A stretch of 64,000 nt of DNA, from contig JAKOVH010000026.1 in assembly GCA_029782145.1 (NCBI GenBank), forward strand, positions 372,001 through 436,000, given 5' to 3'. A program made the position numbers and the translations under genes. Each line of letters begins with the position of its first letter. Within the stretch, counting starts at the first letter, position 1. This DNA is from Actinomycetes bacterium (GTDB taxonomy: Bacteria > Actinomycetota > Acidimicrobiia > Acidimicrobiales > Acidimicrobilacustridaceae). The notes beneath the pieces were generated by a model. That model did no database searches and had not been told where the DNA came from. It was given only the letters and a program-made list of their open reading frames with translations. Positions 51,350 to 58,900 of the stretch are shown piece after piece.

Positions 51350-52903
51350 ATGGCTGTGCCTCGCCCTCGCCCCGAGGACGACGCCGACGCCGCCACGAGC
51401 GGTGCTGTGGTCGACGAGGAGCGCGTCGACCCCGCGGCGCGCGCCGACGGCGCGGAGCACGTGACCATCGTCGCCGACGAGCCCGACACCGAGACGCTCT
51501 ACGCCGAGTCCGTCACCGATCGGCCCGGCTGGCACGTGCGCCTGTTCGGCTCCCACGAGTTCTTCCGCCTGTGGCTGGTGCAGGTCGTGTCGTCGCTCGG
51601 CGACTGGCTCGGCTTCTCCGCCATCATCTTGCTGGCGGCCCGCATCGGGGGCGGTGCCGGCGCGGGCGCCATCTCGCTGGTGATGGCGGCCCGCATCATC
51701 CCGGGCTTCTTCTTCGGCCCCGTGGCCGGGGTGCTCGTCGACCGGTGGGACCGCAAGCGGGTGATGGTCAGCTGCGACCTCGGCCGGGCGGCGGTGGTGG
51801 CCCTGCTGCCGTTCGTCTCCGACGTCGTCGGGCTCGTGCTGGCGTCGCTCGCCCTCGAGGTGCTCACGCTGCTGTGGTCGCCGGCCAAGGACGCTGAGGT
51901 CCCCAACCTCGTGCCCCACGACCACCTGACCACGGCGAACTCGCTGTCGTTGGCGGCGGCCTACGGGACCTTCCCGTTCGCCTCGCTGCTGTTCGCCCTG
52001 CTCGCCGGCTTGTCGGTGTGGATCGGCAGCGTCCCGGGCCTCGGATGGCTGGAGAACGACCAGGTCGCCCTGGCGTTCTACGTCGACGTCCTCACCTTCC
52101 TCTTCGGCGCGTGGATGGTCTCGCGCCTTCCGCTCGTGCGTCGTCCCCGCAAGGTGGCCACCGACGGCGAGGAGGGGCGGGGCGACTTCAAGGCCACCAT
52201 GGAGGAGCTGCGCGAGGGCTGGAGCGTCATCTGGTCGAACCACACGGTTCGGGCGGTGAACCTGGGCTTGGCCACCGGCCTCATCGGTGGCGGCATGCTC
52301 ATCCCGCTCGGGGCGGTGTTCTCCACCCAGGTGCTCGGCTCGGGCGCCGCTGGCTACGGGCTGTTCATGACCGCGCTCGGCTTCGGCGTCGCCGTCGGTG
52401 TGGTCGCCGTGTCGACGCTGCAGAAGAAGCTCCCGAAGCGCACGGTCTTCAGCGGTGCGCTGCTGTGCTCGGGGGTGTCGCTGTTCCTGGCGGCGTCGTC
52501 GTCGACGATGCCCGTGGCGGTGGCGTTCGTGGGGCTCATGGGCGTCTGCGTCGGACCCGTCTACGTGCTCGGCTTCGTGCTGCTCCAGCAGGAGGTCGAC
52601 GACGAGCTGCGGGGGCGGGTCTTCAGCGCCCTCAACACGCTCGTGCGCCTCTGCGTGCTCATCGCGATGGTCGCGGGCCCGCTGCTCGCCGCCCTGCTCG
52701 GCCAGCTGTCGTCGGCCCTCATCGAGGGCCACCTCGACCTGCCCGCCGGCACCCTGTCGCTGCCCGGTGTGCGCCTGGCGCTGTGGCTGGCCGCGCTGAT
52801 CATCATCGGTGCCGGCTTCGCCGCCATGGCGGCGCTGCGGGCCGGGCAGCGCCTCGAGCGGGCGGGCGCGGCTCCCCACCCGTCACGCCACGACCTGACA
52901 TGA
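51350..52903 (+). CDS. MFS transporter of the topA-tmk locus
   Basis: 517 residues with a cytosolic N-terminus of about 65 residues rich in Asp and Ala, then about 12 hydrophobic spans. WLVQVVSSLGDWLGFSAIIL and GVLVDRWDRKRVMVSCDLG (the MFS loop 2-3 motif) resemble MFS_3-type exporters. The substrate is unknown. In Streptomyces a transporter domain of this kind is fused to thymidylate kinase; here it is separate but its stop overlaps the tmk start (ATGA). ATG 51350 is exactly 6 nt after TATGGT (51338-51343), a leaderless promoter. Confidence 0.87.
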   Translation: MAVPRPRPEDDADAATSGAVVDEERVDPAARADGAEHVTIVADEPDTETLYAESVTDRPGWHVRLFGSHEFFRLWLVQVVSSLGDWLGFSAIILLAARIGGGAGAGAISLVMAARIIPGFFFGPVAGVLVDRWDRKRVMVSCDLGRAAVVALLPFVSDVVGLVLASLALEVLTLLWSPAKDAEVPNLVPHDHLTTANSLSLAAAYGTFPFASLLFALLAGLSVWIGSVPGLGWLENDQVALAFYVDVLTFLFGAWMVSRLPLVRRPRKVATDGEEGRGDFKATMEELREGWSVIWSNHTVRAVNLGLATGLIGGGMLIPLGAVFSTQVLGSGAAGYGLFMTALGFGVAVGVVAVSTLQKKLPKRTVFSGALLCSGVSLFLAASSSTMPVAVAFVGLMGVCVGPVYVLGFVLLQQEVDDELRGRVFSALNTLVRLCVLIAMVAGPLLAALLGQLSSALIEGHLDLPAGTLSLPGVRLALWLAALIIIGAGFAAMAALRAGQRLERAGAAPHPSRHDLT

Positions 52904-53544
52904 GCGGGCCGGGCACCGGAGCAGCCGGTGCGGGACGACGGGGATGCTTCGTCGCCTTCGAAGGCGGCGAGGCGTGCGGGAAGTCAACCCAGGCGGCGCT
53001 CCTCGCCGAGGCCCTCGGGGCGGTGCTCACCCGCGAGCCGGGCGGCACCGCGGTGGGGGCCCGGCTGCGGGCGCTGGTGCTCGACCCGGCCACCGAGGGC
53101 CTGGTCCCCCGCGCCGAGGCGCTGATCATGGCCGCCGACCGGGCCCAGCACGTGGCCGAGGTGGTGGAGCCCGCTCTGGCCGCCGGCCGCCACGTCGTCA
53201 CGGATCGATTCGCCGGCTCATCGATCGCCTACCAGGGGCACGGCCGCGGCCTCCCCGTGGCCGAGGTGCGGGCGCTGTCGGAGTGGGCCACCGGCGGGGT
53301 GTGGCCCGACCTGGTGCTGCTGCTCGACGTGCCCGGCGAGGTGGCCGAGCGGCGGCTGGGCGCGGCGCGCGACCGCATGGAGTCCGAGCCGGTGGACTTC
53401 CATGCGGCGGTGCTCGCCGGCTTCCGCCTCCAGGCCGAGGCCGAACCCGAGCGGTGGGCGGTGGTCGACGGCACCGGCTCGGTCGCGGAGGTGGCGGCCG
53501 CCGTGCGTGCCGTGGTGGTGGAGCGGCTACAACTGCCGCTGTGA
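52900..53544 (+). CDS. tmk: Thymidylate kinase
   Basis: 214 residues. P-loop FVAFEGGEACGKSTQAALLA, the substrate motif TREPGGTAVGARLR and DRFAGSSIAYQGHGRGL match dTMP kinases. It makes dTDP from dTMP with ATP. A Cys stands in the P-loop (GEACGKS) where Gly or Ser is common. The DR-containing motif lies in VTDRFAGSS. Coupled by ATGA to the transporter and by GTGA to holB. Confidence 0.95.
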   Translation: MSGPGTGAAGAGRRGCFVAFEGGEACGKSTQAALLAEALGAVLTREPGGTAVGARLRALVLDPATEGLVPRAEALIMAADRAQHVAEVVEPALAAGRHVVTDRFAGSSIAYQGHGRGLPVAEVRALSEWATGGVWPDLVLLLDVPGEVAERRLGAARDRMESEPVDFHAAVLAGFRLQAEAEPERWAVVDGTGSVAEVAAAVRAVVVERLQLPL

Positions 53545-54632
53545 CCACCGCGCCCGCCGACCTGCTGCCGGCCGAGGCCGCCGGCGTGGACCTGTGGGGC
53601 GAGGTGGTCGGGCAGCCGGCCGCGGTGGCCGAGCTGCGCGCCGCCGCCCGCACGCCGGTGCACGCCTACCTGCTCGTCGGGCCGCGAGGGAGCGGCAAGC
53701 GGGCCCTGGCCCGGGCGTTCGCCGCTGCGTTGCTGTCGGGCAGCCGGACCGGTGACGAGGTCGTGCGCCAGGCGGAGCTGGCCCTGGCCGAGGCGCACCC
53801 CGACCTCACCGTGGTGGTGCGCCAGGGTGCCGCGATCTCGGCCGCGCAGGCCGACGAGATCATCGGAGCCGCGTCGCGGGCCTCGGTGGAGGGGGGCGGC
53901 AAGGTCCTGGTCCTCGACGAGTTCCACCTGGTCACTCCGCAGGTCGGGAACAAGCTGTTGAAGGCCATCGAGGAGCCACCGGCCGGCACGGTGTTCCTGG
54001 TGCTCGCCGACGAGGTCACGCCCGACCTCGTCACCATCGCCAGCCGGTGCGTGCGGGTCGACCTGGGGCCGGTGCCCGCCGACGCCGTGGTCGAGCGGCT
54101 GGTGGCCGAGGGCGTGGCGCCCTCCCGGGCCGAGGAGGCGGCCGCCCTGGCCTCCGGTGACCTCGCCCGGGCCCGGCTGCTGGCCACCGACGAGCGCCTG
54201 GCCCTGCGGCGCCAGGCCTGGCACGACGTGCCCGACCGGCTCGACGGCACGGGCGCCCTCGCCGTGGAGGTGGCCGATGAGCTGCTGGCCATGATCGACG
54301 ACGCCATGGCGCCGCTGAAGGAGGCCCAGGCCGCCGAGGCGGCCGAGCTCGAGGAGCGGGTGAAGGCCCGTGGCGAGCGCGGCTCGGGCCGCAAGCAGCT
54401 CGAGGAGCGCCACAAGCGCGAGGCCCGCCGCTACCGCGCCGACGAGGTGCGGGCGGGCCTGACCGAGCTGTCCCGCCGATACCGCGACCAGCTGGTCGCG
54501 TCGTCCCGCTCCGCTGCCCCGGTGGAAGCCCTCGACGCCATCGCCGAGCTCGCCCGCGAGATGGTCCGCAACGCCAACGAACGGCTCCAGCTCGTGGCGC
54601 TGTTCCTGAAGCTCGGCCGCCTGTCCCGCTGA
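53541..54632 (+). CDS. holB: DNA polymerase III delta-prime subunit, zinc module lost
   Basis: 363 residues, clamp-loader AAA+ subunit. GEVVGQPAAVAELRAAARTP, P-loop LVGPRGSGKRALARAF, VVVRQGAAISAAQADEI, LVLDEFHLVTPQVGNKLLKAIEEPP (D-E-x-H form of Walker B) and the SRC-type TIASRCVRVDL follow the delta-prime pattern. Between the P-loop and HPDL, where most bacterial delta-prime proteins carry a four-Cys zinc module, this sequence reads SGSRTGDEVVRQAELALAEA with no Cys. A charged helical segment (AELEERVKARGERGSGRKQL) follows near residue 270. GTG 53541 overlaps the tmk stop. Confidence 0.9.
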   Translation: MTTAPADLLPAEAAGVDLWGEVVGQPAAVAELRAAARTPVHAYLLVGPRGSGKRALARAFAAALLSGSRTGDEVVRQAELALAEAHPDLTVVVRQGAAISAAQADEIIGAASRASVEGGGKVLVLDEFHLVTPQVGNKLLKAIEEPPAGTVFLVLADEVTPDLVTIASRCVRVDLGPVPADAVVERLVAEGVAPSRAEEAAALASGDLARARLLATDERLALRRQAWHDVPDRLDGTGALAVEVADELLAMIDDAMAPLKEAQAAEAAELEERVKARGERGSGRKQLEERHKREARRYRADEVRAGLTELSRRYRDQLVASSRSAAPVEALDAIAELAREMVRNANERLQLVALFLKLGRLSR

Positions 54633-54662
54633 GCACCCCCACTCGCCGAACCCCACCCCGTC

Positions 54663-54717
54663 CCGTTCTGGTGGAGGTTCTCCGCCCGAATCCGGGGTGA
54701 GACCTCCACCAGAACGG
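54663..54717. terminator. Long inverted repeat after holB
   Basis: A perfect 16-bp stem, CCGTTCTGGTGGAGGT (54663-54678) with its complement at 54702-54717, encloses a 23-nt loop that can fold further. It begins 31 nt after the holB stop and ends 45 nt before the tRNA gene. It is a terminator candidate for the topA-holB run. Confidence 0.6.
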
Positions 54718-54761
54718 AGTGTGAGGGATGATGACGGCGGCGGCTACGATCGGCGCCTCCC

Positions 54762-54834
54762 GCCCGGGTAGCTCAGTCGGCAGAGCAGCTCACTCGTAAT
54801 GAGCAGGTCAAGGGTTCGATTCCCTTCTCGGGCT
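54762..54834 (+). tRNA. tRNA-Thr (anticodon CGT)
   Basis: The 73-nt cloverleaf is complete: acceptor GCCCGGG with CTCGGGC (one G-U), D arm with GCTC/GAGC, anticodon stem GCTCA/TGAGC around loop CTCGTAA (anticodon CGT, reads ACG), T arm AAGGG-TTCGATT-CCCTT. The CCA end is not encoded. It stands alone. Confidence 0.95.
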
Positions 54835-54972
54835 CTCCTGGAGGCCATGGTCAGCACGCTGGATCGTTGATCGGGGCCTCTCGCGTCTCCCCTTCGTCCT
54901 CGTCGGGTGTTGCCGTCACCCGCGACAGGAAAGCCGCGACACGAACGGAAGAGGGGAGTGAGGTCGAGGCGG
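54835..54972. other. Intergenic region after tRNA-Thr, no gene seen
   Basis: 138 bp between the tRNA and the stop codon of the sulfite-oxidase-like gene. It holds a weak GAGGCC/GGCCTC pairing and a CTCCCCT/AGGGGAG pairing that might terminate either transcript. I see no reading frame with a plausible start, no duplicated tRNA end and no attachment-site remnant. Confidence 0.5.
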
Positions 54973-56775
54973 TCAGATCGGCATGCGGTAGCCGTAGAAT
55001 TCCTGGTCCTCGTTGTAGCCGCCCTGGCCGGCTCCGAGGTGGTCGAAGCTCTCGACCAGCTCGATGGCCTCGACCCACTTGACCTGCTTGAAGCCGAGCT
55101 CGGCCTCGTCTCGGAGGCGCAGCGGAGCGCCGTGGGACACCGTCAGCCGCTCGCCGTTCATCTCGTAGGCGAGGATCGTCAGCTCGTGGTCCATGTTCTC
55201 GATGCGGTGGCAGTCGTAGTAGCGGCCGGTGCCAGGTGTCTCGGGGCCTTCGGCGAAGGAGTAGAAGACGACCCATCGGGCCTGCGGCTTCGGTCCCGCC
55301 AGGGCCAGCAGGTCGGCCATGGCGACCCCGCCCCACTTGGCGATGCCCGACCAGCCCTGGATGCAGTACTGCTGGGTGATCTGCTCCCGCTTCGGCATGG
55401 CGAGGATCTCCTCCCAGCCGATCTCGACGGGGTGCTCGACGAGGCCGTCGATGCGGAGCGCGTAGTCCTTCCACCCCCCGTCGTGGAGCCGCCGGTACTC
55501 CTCGGAGCTCGGCAGGTCCCCGTTGGGCCAGAAGTACGGCGAGATGTGCTCCTCGCGGTAGGTGGCCTTGGGGTCCCACCACTCGATCGCCGCCTTGGTC
55601 CAACCGACCATGGACCGGCCGACCTTCTGCACCGTGCGCGGGTGGCGGATGGTGAAGGGTGACGCCCACGACCACAGGACCACGACCACCGCCATGCCGA
55701 CGACGTAAGGGACCAGGGCCCAGTAGGAGCCGGTGTCGGTGCCGAGCGTGATGTGGCCGAGGTTCCGGACGAGGCCGGTGGTGAAGACCATCACGGTGTG
55801 CAGGACGATGAACAGCACCATCCAGCACATGACCAGGAAGTGCACGGTGCGCACGACCTGCCGGTTGAGCACCCCGTGGGCGAGCCCGAGCTTGCCCGCC
55901 ACGGACGGCGCCTGCAGCAAGCCCGTGACGAACGCCAGCGGCGCGGCGACGAACAGCGTCGTGAAGTAGGCGAGGAGCTGCAGGCCGTTGTAGCGGGTGA
56001 ACCCCTCGTTGGCCGGGAAGCTCAACGACGCGTACTGGATCGCTGTCGACAGGGCGTTGGGGAACACGTCGAGGGAACGGGGGACGAGCCTCTCCCACTC
56101 GCCGCTGCTGAACAGCAGGACGAAGAACACCAGACCGTTGACGAGCCACAGCAGGTCGAAGCCGAAGTGCCACCAGCGGGCGAGGCCGATGGAGTGCCGG
56201 AAGCCAGGGAGGCCCAGCCACCTCGGCAGCGCGACGGAGTCCTCCTTGGAGGTGTAGGCACGCTCGGCGTCACCGTCGTCCCGCCGGTCGGCGGGCACCG
56301 GACCCCGCAGCCGCAGCCACTCACGGTCCGGCCGGCAGCCCGCGTCGAGGTACAGGCGCGGGTGATCGGCGAGGATCTGCAGGCCCGCCCTGACGATGAA
56401 CATCATGAACAGGATGTTGAAGAAGTGCTGCCACCGCAGCCACCAGGGGAGGCCGGTCGTCGCCGCCGGCACGTAGTCCCCGGAGGTCCCCGGGTACCGA
56501 CGGAGGAACTCCTGCATCCAGGCGTACTGCCGCAGCTGCTGAGCGAGCGCGACGGCGACGAGCAGCCCGACGGCGGTGAGGGGCACCAGCCAGAGGGAGC
56601 TGATCCAGCGCCTGCCGACCCGCAGCGAGGGCATCGCGGCCCGGGTCTGGGGGATGCCTCCCGCCCAGTCCTCCACGACGATGCGGCCGTCGAGGACGCC
56701 CTGGCGCTCGTGCTGGTCGAGCATCGCCTCGAGCCGGGCCGTGTCCTGTGTCGGATGCTCGATGGGTCGTGGCAT
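54973..56775 (-). CDS. Cytochrome b561-like membrane domain fused to a sulfite-oxidase-type molybdopterin domain
   Basis: 600 residues. About six membrane spans in residues 58-385 contain His-bearing helices (WQHFFNILFMMF, WWHFGFDLLWLV, VHFLVMCWMVLFIVLH) suitable for haem b. The C-terminal 210 residues are an oxidoreductase molybdopterin domain with the metal-ligand Cys in QQYCIQGWSGIAKWGGV and VSHGAPLRLRDEAELG. It resembles YedY/MsrP (protein-methionine-sulfoxide reductase) plus its haem partner YedZ joined in one chain, but no Tat signal precedes the domain; topology would come from the membrane part. ATG 56775 is the best start; the next domain-free extension is Arg/Pro-rich antisense-like sequence. 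Confidence 0.8.
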   Translation of the reverse strand: MPRPIEHPTQDTARLEAMLDQHERQGVLDGRIVVEDWAGGIPQTRAAMPSLRVGRRWISSLWLVPLTAVGLLVAVALAQQLRQYAWMQEFLRRYPGTSGDYVPAATTGLPWWLRWQHFFNILFMMFIVRAGLQILADHPRLYLDAGCRPDREWLRLRGPVPADRRDDGDAERAYTSKEDSVALPRWLGLPGFRHSIGLARWWHFGFDLLWLVNGLVFFVLLFSSGEWERLVPRSLDVFPNALSTAIQYASLSFPANEGFTRYNGLQLLAYFTTLFVAAPLAFVTGLLQAPSVAGKLGLAHGVLNRQVVRTVHFLVMCWMVLFIVLHTVMVFTTGLVRNLGHITLGTDTGSYWALVPYVVGMAVVVVLWSWASPFTIRHPRTVQKVGRSMVGWTKAAIEWWDPKATYREEHISPYFWPNGDLPSSEEYRRLHDGGWKDYALRIDGLVEHPVEIGWEEILAMPKREQITQQYCIQGWSGIAKWGGVAMADLLALAGPKPQARWVVFYSFAEGPETPGTGRYYDCHRIENMDHELTILAYEMNGERLTVSHGAPLRLRDEAELGFKQVKWVEAIELVESFDHLGAGQGGYNEDQEFYGYRMPI

Positions 56776-56987
56776 CGGCCGCACCCTCCCGGTTGAGCTG
56801 AGCCCTCGGCTCTGGCCGTGGATCCCGACCAGTCGCAGTCTGCAGCCGTCCCGGGGCCGGCTCAACGCGCGACGAACCCTCGCCCCCCTTCGTCGTCGGT
56901 GCCTGCTCCCGGGATGCTCCCCAGCCGCACCGCTGGTGTCGACGTCCGTGCGGTTCCATCGCTCGACGACGCGCGCGAGGAGAGCAC

Positions 56988-58394
56988 ATGGCCGAGGTGC
57001 CGGTGGAAGAACAGGTGGCGGCGGGACGGCAGGCCCGCAGAGAGGTGCCACGTTCGACAGCGGGGGACTGGCGTCCGGCCCCGGACCGACCCGACCCGGT
57101 GGCGCTGCTCGCCGAGCAGGACGCCAGCCGTGTGCCCGGCTTGGTGCCGATCCGGCACGGCCGCATGTCGGTGAGCCCGTTCACCTTCTACCGGGGCGCG
57201 GCGGCGATCATGGCCTCCGACCTGGCGTCCCTCCCGGTCTCGGGGCTGCAGGTCCAGCTCTGCGGTGACGCCCACCTCTCCAACCTCGGGGTGTTCGCGT
57301 CGCCCGACCGCCACCTGCTGTTCGATCTCAACGACTTCGACGAGACGCTGCGCGGCCCGTGGGAGTGGGACGTGCTCAGGCTGGCGGCCAGCTTCACCGT
57401 CGCCGCCCGCGACCGGGGGCTTCCGGGTGACGCTGTCACGGCGGTGACGCAGGCCTCGGTGCGGTCCTACCGGGAGGCGATGGCGTCGTTCGCAGTGATG
57501 GCTCCGGTCGACGTCTGGTACGCCAGGCTCGACACCGAGGACCTGCGCCAGGCGATCGCCGCCCGTTCGGCGAAGGGCGCCCGTTCGCTCGACCGGGGTG
57601 TGCAGAAGGCGCGGCGCCGCACCAGCCTGCAGGCCGCCGAGAAGCTGACCGAGCGTGCCGGCGGGCAGCTGCGGTTCCGGGCCGACCCGCCGGTGCTGGT
57701 GCCGCTCGGATCGGCCCTGGTCGAGGACAGCCCTGACGGCCTGGCCGAGGCGGTGCGGGCGAACTTCCTGGACTACGTGGCCAGCCTCCCCGACGATCGC
57801 CGCCACGTGATCGGCCGATACCGGGTCGTCGACGTCGCTCACAAGGTCGTCGGCGTCGGCAGCGTGGGGACCCGTGCCTTCGTCGTGCTGCTGCAGAGCG
57901 CCGCCGGCGAACCGCTCCTGCTGCAGTTCAAGGAGGCCGGCCCCTCGGTGCTCGAGGCCCACCTCGGTCCCAGCCCATACCCCCACCACGGGCAGCGGGT
58001 CGTCGAGGGCCAGCGCATGATGCAGGCGGCCAGCGACATCTTCCTCGGCTGGAGCCGGTCGTCCGTCGATGGCCGCCACTACTACTGGCGCCAGCTGCGC
58101 GACATGAAGGGGTCGGCGGAGCTCGAGGAGATGGGCCGCAAGGCGCTGCGCGTCTACGCGGAGCTGTGCGGATGGTCGCTGGCCCGTGCCCACGCCCGTT
58201 CCGGCTCACCGGCCGCCATCAGCACGTACCTCGGCCGCTCCGACCGCTTCGATGGCGCCGCGTGCGCCTTCGCCGAGCGCTACGCCGACCTCACCAAGGC
58301 CGACTTCCGGCGGCATGCGCAGGCCATCGCCAGCGGCGAGCTTCCCTGCCAGCTCGAGGAGCCGGCCCCGACGACGAAGGTGGTCCGCCCATGA
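56988..58394 (+). CDS. DUF2252 family protein (kinase-like fold suspected)
   Basis: 468 residues. Conserved signatures: RMSVSPFTFYRGAAAIMASD, CGDAHLSNLGVFASPDRH, FDLNDFDETLRGPWEWDVLR and the C-terminal YYWRQLRDMKGSAELE. The GDAH-x-x-N and DFD sequence pattern resembles the catalytic and metal loops of aminoglycoside-phosphotransferase-like kinases, so DUF2252 members may phosphorylate a small molecule or protein; activity is not established. The ATG at 56988 follows GAGGAGAG. First gene of an overlapping operon with a DUF1269 protein and a two-component pair. Confidence 0.85.
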   Translation: MAEVPVEEQVAAGRQARREVPRSTAGDWRPAPDRPDPVALLAEQDASRVPGLVPIRHGRMSVSPFTFYRGAAAIMASDLASLPVSGLQVQLCGDAHLSNLGVFASPDRHLLFDLNDFDETLRGPWEWDVLRLAASFTVAARDRGLPGDAVTAVTQASVRSYREAMASFAVMAPVDVWYARLDTEDLRQAIAARSAKGARSLDRGVQKARRRTSLQAAEKLTERAGGQLRFRADPPVLVPLGSALVEDSPDGLAEAVRANFLDYVASLPDDRRHVIGRYRVVDVAHKVVGVGSVGTRAFVVLLQSAAGEPLLLQFKEAGPSVLEAHLGPSPYPHHGQRVVEGQRMMQAASDIFLGWSRSSVDGRHYYWRQLRDMKGSAELEEMGRKALRVYAELCGWSLARAHARSGSPAAISTYLGRSDRFDGAACAFAERYADLTKADFRRHAQAIASGELPCQLEEPAPTTKVVRP

Positions 58395-58900
58395 GCCAGA
58401 GCAGCGTCGTGGTCCTCCTCCTGCCGGACGTGGCCACCGCCCGCCGCGCAGCCGACGACATCCACGCCGCGTCGAGCGAGGGTCGCTTCGCCGCTCATGA
58501 CATGGTCATCGTGGAGAACGTGGGCGGGCGCATGCGCCTGCACCACGCGTCCGCCCACAAGCCGCTCACCAGCTTCGCCGGAGGGGCGCTGCTCGGCGGG
58601 CTCTGCGGCGTGGTGTTCGGGACGGTCGTGGCCCCCGCGCTGCTGGTCGGATCCGCCGCTGCGGCGGCGACCGCGCTCACCGAGCGCAGCATCCCCCGAC
58701 CCGCGTTGGAGCAGATCGGTGCGGCGCTGACCGGGGGCCACGCCGCCCTGTTCGTCCTCACCGACCCCAACTCGGCGCAGATGATCCGCGACGAGACCTT
58801 CGCCAACTCGACCGTGCCCGCCTTCGACCTGCACCCCGACGACGAGACCGCAGTCGCCGAGGTGGCCGACGAGGTGGTGGCGGCGCTCGGAGGGTCGTGA
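58391..58900 (+). CDS. DUF1269-like protein with glycine-zipper membrane hairpin
   Basis: 169 residues. A ferredoxin-like alpha/beta N-terminus (VVVLLLPDVATARRAADDIH), a Gly/Ala-rich hydrophobic hairpin (AGGALLGGLCGVVFGTVVAP onward) and a C-terminal TGGHAALFVLTDPNS. This layout is shared with the protein at 61281-61778. Family members are stress-associated membrane proteins of unknown function. ATG 58391 overlaps the DUF2252 stop codon (ATGA) and its own stop overlaps the histidine kinase start. Confidence 0.75.
   Translation: MSQSSVVVLLLPDVATARRAADDIHAASSEGRFAAHDMVIVENVGGRMRLHHASAHKPLTSFAGGALLGGLCGVVFGTVVAPALLVGSAAAAATALTERSIPRPALEQIGAALTGGHAALFVLTDPNSAQMIRDETFANSTVPAFDLHPDDETAVAEVADEVVAALGGS

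Noticed and set aside
48527..52879. Open frame of about 1450 codons on the minus strand across topA and the transporter gene
   Set aside because: It runs antisense to two clear genes, has His/Gly/Asp-rich low-complexity composition and no domain; high-GC third positions leave such frames open by chance.
54762..54834. tRNA-Thr as integration site of a mobile element
   Set aside because: No direct repeat of its 3' end, integrase or atypical gene content follows; downstream genes look native.
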